Below, piece after piece: positions 22,121 through 22,256 of a DNA stretch of 22,256 bases. How positions within the stretch are numbered: the first letter of the stretch is position 1; each line of letters starts with the position of its first letter. Both the position numbers and the translations under genes were made by a program. The DNA comes from DATJZG01 sp035499295 (GTDB lineage: Bacteria; Myxococcota; Myxococcia; Myxococcales; Anaeromyxobacteraceae): assembly GCA_035499295.1 (NCBI GenBank), contig DATJZG010000057.1, positions 1 to 22,256 of the forward strand, given 5' to 3'. The notes under the pieces are model-generated. The model saw nothing but the letters and a program-made list of their open reading frames with translations. It had not been told where the DNA came from and searched no databases.

Positions 22121-22256
22121 GAGCGTGTCGGCGTAAAGGTCCGGCCCCATTTACTTTGGGGTGGCGGCGTGATCTTTTGCGGGGGCATGAAGACCTATCG
22201 CCCGTACTCGCCCCGGCAGAGCTACCTGCTACCGCCGTCGCCGCTGGACTGGCTTC
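22121..22256 (+). mobile_element. Left end of an IS1182-like insertion sequence (cut by window end)
   Basis: The sequence after the rhodanese stop changes character and leads within 66 bases to a transposase start. The boundary is probably near 22121, directly after CTAG (22117-22120), which could be the target. A CCCCA/TGGGG hairpin (22145-22161) lies before the transposase ATG. The right end and terminal repeat are outside the window, so the exact end cannot be fixed. Confidence 0.6.
22187..22256 (+). CDS. IS1182-family transposase, N-terminal fragment
   Basis: Only 23 codons are visible before the window ends. The N-terminus MKTYRPYSPRQSYLLPPSPL followed by DWL matches the start of IS1182-family DDE transposases, which begin with a similar 'RPY-P-Q-LLPPS-DWL' segment. 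GGGGG precedes the ATG at short spacing. The catalytic part is not in view, so whether it is intact cannot be judged. Confidence 0.75.
   Translation, partial: MKTYRPYSPRQSYLLPPSPLDWL

Overview
The window is very GC-rich, with short intergenic gaps and long spurious reading frames on the opposite strand of almost every gene. The gene content points to a myxobacterium-like deltaproteobacterium (Myxococcota, for example near Anaeromyxobacter): branched-chain 2-oxoacid dehydrogenase genes, an MJ0042-type zinc-ribbon protein with a TPR-like tail, an FG-GAP lipoprotein, an HD-GYP response regulator and several lipoproteins. This assignment is inference from gene content. The first ~240 bases look compositionally different from the rest.

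Layout. 1-295: no recognised protein gene. It holds hairpins, a tiny SD-preceded ORF and a hairpin flanked by T-tracts on both sides. 296-367: tRNA-Val(CAC), minus strand, with a clear sigma70 promoter. 445-2801: a tight minus-strand operon of a lidless Hsp70, an SCP2-like protein and a phasin-like protein. 2870-5002: a UvrD-type helicase. 5104-5754: a plus-strand NlpC/P60-like lipoprotein. 5777-7051: a zinc-ribbon, one-TM, TPR-like protein. 7235-8740: histidine ammonia-lyase, converging on an ectoine-type aspartokinase (8737-10134).

10220-20389 is a minus-strand block. It starts at lipA, followed by E1alpha, E1beta and E2 of a branched-chain-type 2-oxoacid dehydrogenase. Next come a seven-repeat FG-GAP lipoprotein, TatD and TcdA. 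It ends with dihydrolipoyl dehydrogenase (E3) and a LipB octanoyltransferase fused to a Nudix hydrolase. A whole lipoate-dependent complex (E1-E2-E3) is therefore encoded together with both enzymes of de novo lipoylation (LipB, then LipA).

20538-21611 (plus) is a response regulator with an HD-GYP output domain. It is followed by the most interesting locus: a secreted rhodanese-like protein (21731-22120). Its frame is interrupted once, by a TGA at the position where relatives carry the second Cys of a CxxxxC loop. A perfect 7-bp hairpin with a G-containing loop starts 14 nt after that TGA. I read this as a selenocysteine codon with a bacterial SECIS element rather than a pseudogene. The window ends in the start of an IS1182-like insertion sequence abutting this gene.
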